Positions 6,503-7,642 of a stretch of 7,642 nt of DNA are shown here, piece by piece. The stretch covers positions 1-7,642 of the forward strand of contig CAUQMH010000073.1 of NCBI GenBank assembly GCA_963519075.1, read 5' to 3'. This DNA is from JABCPE02 sp963519075 (lineage in GTDB: Bacteria; Bacteroidota; Bacteroidia; Flavobacteriales; Weeksellaceae). Position numbers and translations under genes: made by a program. Each line of letters opens with the position of its first letter. Positions within the stretch are counted from its first letter, which is position 1. A model generated the notes under the pieces. That model had not been told where the DNA came from. It saw nothing but the letters and a program-made list of their open reading frames with translations, and ran no database searches.

Positions 6503-7225
6503 ATGAATAAGGTAAAAAGCATAGGATTGACAGCGGTTATCAGCATTCTATTTGTAGGAGTGCTGCACATTATCCCTATAAATAAAAAACAAAGAGAAAA
6601 AGATGAATTGGCTAAAAATGTTCCGATAGAAGAGGAATTAGAATTCCGAGATTCTTTGGCTCAAAACATTTCATTGGATCCGCCTATGGTGGATGAAGTG
6701 CAAAATGTACAGCCACTTCCGCCTCAGCCTTCGGAAGCTCCTAAAAAACAGGAAGTTCCTATAGAAAAGCCAGCTGAACCTGTGAAAGAAGAGACTGTTT
6801 CACCAAAAGAACCAGCAGCAAATGAAGAGGTAAAAAAAGAAGAGCCGAAGAAAAAAGATACAAAAAAGAATATTGCTGACGCGAAAACAGCAGAAACCCA
6901 AGAAGCAAACGCTAAAAAAGAAACTGAAGCTAAAAAAGAAGTCGTAAAGGAAAGCAAAATAGGCGTTGATAGAAAATTGATTTCAGGAATTCCAGGGACG
7001 AACAATTATAAAGGAAAACTTCCTGCCCATAGTGTGAAAGAAAAAGGTTCCATCACGATTTCTTATGTGGTAGATGCTAATGGAAGGGTCATTTCCGCTC
7101 AAAGAGTGGGAGGACTGAGGTCTCGTAATGCGATAAATAATGCCATCACAATGGTTAAAAAACATGTAAAAGCAGAAAAAGGCAAAACACAATCCACAGG
7201 AACATATACGATTGAATTTAAATAA
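6503..7225 (+). CDS. TonB-like energy transducer
   Basis: TonB spans the periplasm and passes motor energy to outer-membrane receptors. This 240-residue protein has an N-terminal membrane anchor (about 6-24, SIGLTAVISILFVGVLHII) that keeps a histidine (H22) comparable to the TM histidine of E. coli TonB. A long Pro/Lys/Glu-rich periplasmic spacer (about 59-155) follows, with Pro-rich PLPPQP at 71-76 and Lys/Glu/Ala-rich stretches after it. A compact C-terminal domain (about 158-240) contains GSITISYVVDANGRVISAQR (182-201) and ends TYTIEFK, the strand-turn-strand pattern of Bacteroidota TonB C-terminal domains. The enterobacterial YP pair is replaced by LP (173-174) and there is no tryptophan in the last helix region. 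The start ATG lies one base after the exbB-like stop, so the two are surely co-transcribed. The spacer is low complexity, with the 12-nt unit GCTAAAAAAGAA repeated at 6911-6922 and 6929-6940. A TolA-like role is the main alternative. Confidence 0.83.
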   Translation: MNKVKSIGLTAVISILFVGVLHIIPINKKQREKDELAKNVPIEEELEFRDSLAQNISLDPPMVDEVQNVQPLPPQPSEAPKKQEVPIEKPAEPVKEETVSPKEPAANEEVKKEEPKKKDTKKNIADAKTAETQEANAKKETEAKKEVVKESKIGVDRKLISGIPGTNNYKGKLPAHSVKEKGSITISYVVDANGRVISAQRVGGLRSRNAINNAITMVKKHVKAEKGKTQSTGTYTIEFK

Positions 7226-7248
7226 GCAATGAAAATTGCTTATTTTTT
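7220..7248 (+). terminator. rho-independent terminator overlapping the tonB-like stop codon
   Basis: An 11-bp perfect inverted repeat (AAATAAGCAAT at 7220-7230, ATTGCTTATTT at 7235-7245) encloses a GAAA tetraloop and runs into six T residues (7243-7248). The left arm includes the stop codon TAA (7223-7225). Only two of the eleven pairs are G-C, so it may be leaky and allow some read-through into the small gene at 7264. Confidence 0.62.
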
Positions 7249-7263
7249 ATTTAAAATTAAGGT

Positions 7264-7461
7264 ATGGAAGTAATAATTGAAATAATTATAAAGGAGTTTC
7301 TTATTGATTTTCTCGGAATTAATACCAGGTATTATTTTTTTAGAATCTTTAAGGAAAATATTAAGAAAGAAAGTCTTTCAGCCAATCAAAATGAGATAGT
7401 AAGTGGTTTTGCACAGGGATTTTATAATTTCTTTGTAGGAATTTTCATGTTTTATTATTAG
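7264..7461 (+). CDS. small hydrophobic protein of unknown function, possibly frameshifted near its 3' end
   Basis: This is a 65-codon frame starting at ATG 7264, 38 nt after the tonB-like stop. I do not recognise a named family. It begins with a hydrophobic, amphipathic segment (MEVIIEIIIKEFLIDFLG, 1-18), then a basic/aromatic segment (NTRYYFFRIFKENIKKE), a polar stretch with QNEIVSGFAQ, and a hydrophobic end (FYNFFVGIFMFYY). The frame stops at TAG 7459-7461 in the middle of what looks like a membrane helix. Reading on in the -1 frame from 7452 gives LLLVALMVYLLHILGLL and then TAA at 7503-7505, which would complete a transmembrane segment and an 80-residue protein. A loss of one T from the run at 7450-7453 would explain this. 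It has no clear promoter of its own and may depend on read-through of the preceding terminator. It could be a real short protein, a decayed gene or a sequencing error. Confidence 0.5.
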   Translation: MEVIIEIIIKEFLIDFLGINTRYYFFRIFKENIKKESLSANQNEIVSGFAQGFYNFFVGIFMFYY

Positions 7462-7522
7462 TTGCTTTGATGGTCTATTTACTACATATTTTAGGATTAT
7501 TGTAATTTTAAAAAGAAATAAG

Positions 7523-7642
7523 ATGAAAATAACAATAATCGTTAATGATGATTTTTCAGTAAATTTCTATAAGGATGAGAACCTTTTTCTTTACATGAAA
7601 AGAAAATCCAAATTGGGAAAACTTACAGGAGAAATATACAAT
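7523..7642 (+). CDS. N-terminal part of an unrecognised protein (3' end outside window)
   Basis: The frame starts at ATG 7523, preceded by an A-rich leader (AAAAAGAAATAAG) of the kind used in this phylum, and stays open for 40 codons to the window edge. The peptide begins MKITIIVNDDFSVNFYKDEN and continues with a Lys-rich stretch including MKRKSKLGKLTGEIYN. There is no signal peptide or membrane segment, so it is probably cytoplasmic. It follows the small hydrophobic gene by 17-61 nt, depending on where that gene ends, and could be co-transcribed with it. The visible part is too short to assign a family. Confidence 0.5.
   Translation, partial: MKITIIVNDDFSVNFYKDENLFLYMKRKSKLGKLTGEIYN

Noticed and set aside
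7470..7505. Independent 11-codon mini-gene starting at ATG 7470
   Set aside because: Too short to support on its own; it is better explained as the displaced end of the small membrane protein at 7264.
1..7642. tRNA or rRNA genes, CRISPR arrays, insertion sequences, attachment sites
   Set aside because: No repeat-spacer pattern, transposase, long terminal inverted repeats or tRNA-like cloverleaf was seen; nearly all of the window is explained by coding sequence.

Overview
The window looks like chromosomal DNA of a Bacteroidota member, probably Flavobacteriales and most likely the Chryseobacterium/Riemerella/Bergeyella group (Weeksellaceae). The grounds are the AT-rich composition, A-rich leaders with almost no Shine-Dalgarno sequences, flavobacterial-type promoters (TTTG ... 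TANNTTTG), a TonB-dependent receptor with an N-terminal carboxypeptidase-regulatory-like domain, and the flavobacterial form of TrmB. Genus is an inference from protein style only; no marker gene fixes it.

Layout. Positions 1-402 (minus strand) hold the N-terminal 134 codons of trmB, a tRNA m7G46 methyltransferase cut by the window edge. A 161-bp divergent intergenic region (403-563) follows, with a very good plus-strand promoter (508-539). Positions 564-5733 form a tightly packed plus-strand operon: lipoprotein substrate-binding protein, FecCD-type permease, FecE-type ATPase (overlaps of 11 nt and 1 nt), then, 43 nt later, a siderophore-type TonB-dependent outer-membrane receptor. The operon closes with a strong 12-bp-stem terminator (5752-5786). 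A second unit begins at a TANNTTTG element (5844-5851) and encodes a divergent ExbB/TolQ-like protein (5869-6501) and, one base later, a TonB-like energy transducer (6503-7225). It ends in a weaker terminator that overlaps the tonB stop codon. The last 380 bases hold a small hydrophobic protein gene that may be frameshifted (7264-7461, possibly to 7505) and the first 40 codons of an unrecognised gene (7523 to the edge).

How the genes work together. Receptor, binding lipoprotein, permease and ATPase make a complete route for an iron complex, most likely a ferric siderophore, from the cell surface to the cytoplasm. The neighbouring ExbB-like/TonB-like pair would supply proton-motive force to the receptor. 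There is no cobalamin riboswitch, which argues against vitamin B12 as the substrate; haem cannot be excluded.

The region is mostly a recognisable iron-uptake locus, not a new system. The points worth a second look are the energising pair that lacks an ExbD gene, the unusual TM3 of its ExbB-like member, a G8 homopolymer inside the ABC signature motif, a likely single-base frameshift in the small membrane protein, and a possible Fur-like site inside the main promoter.
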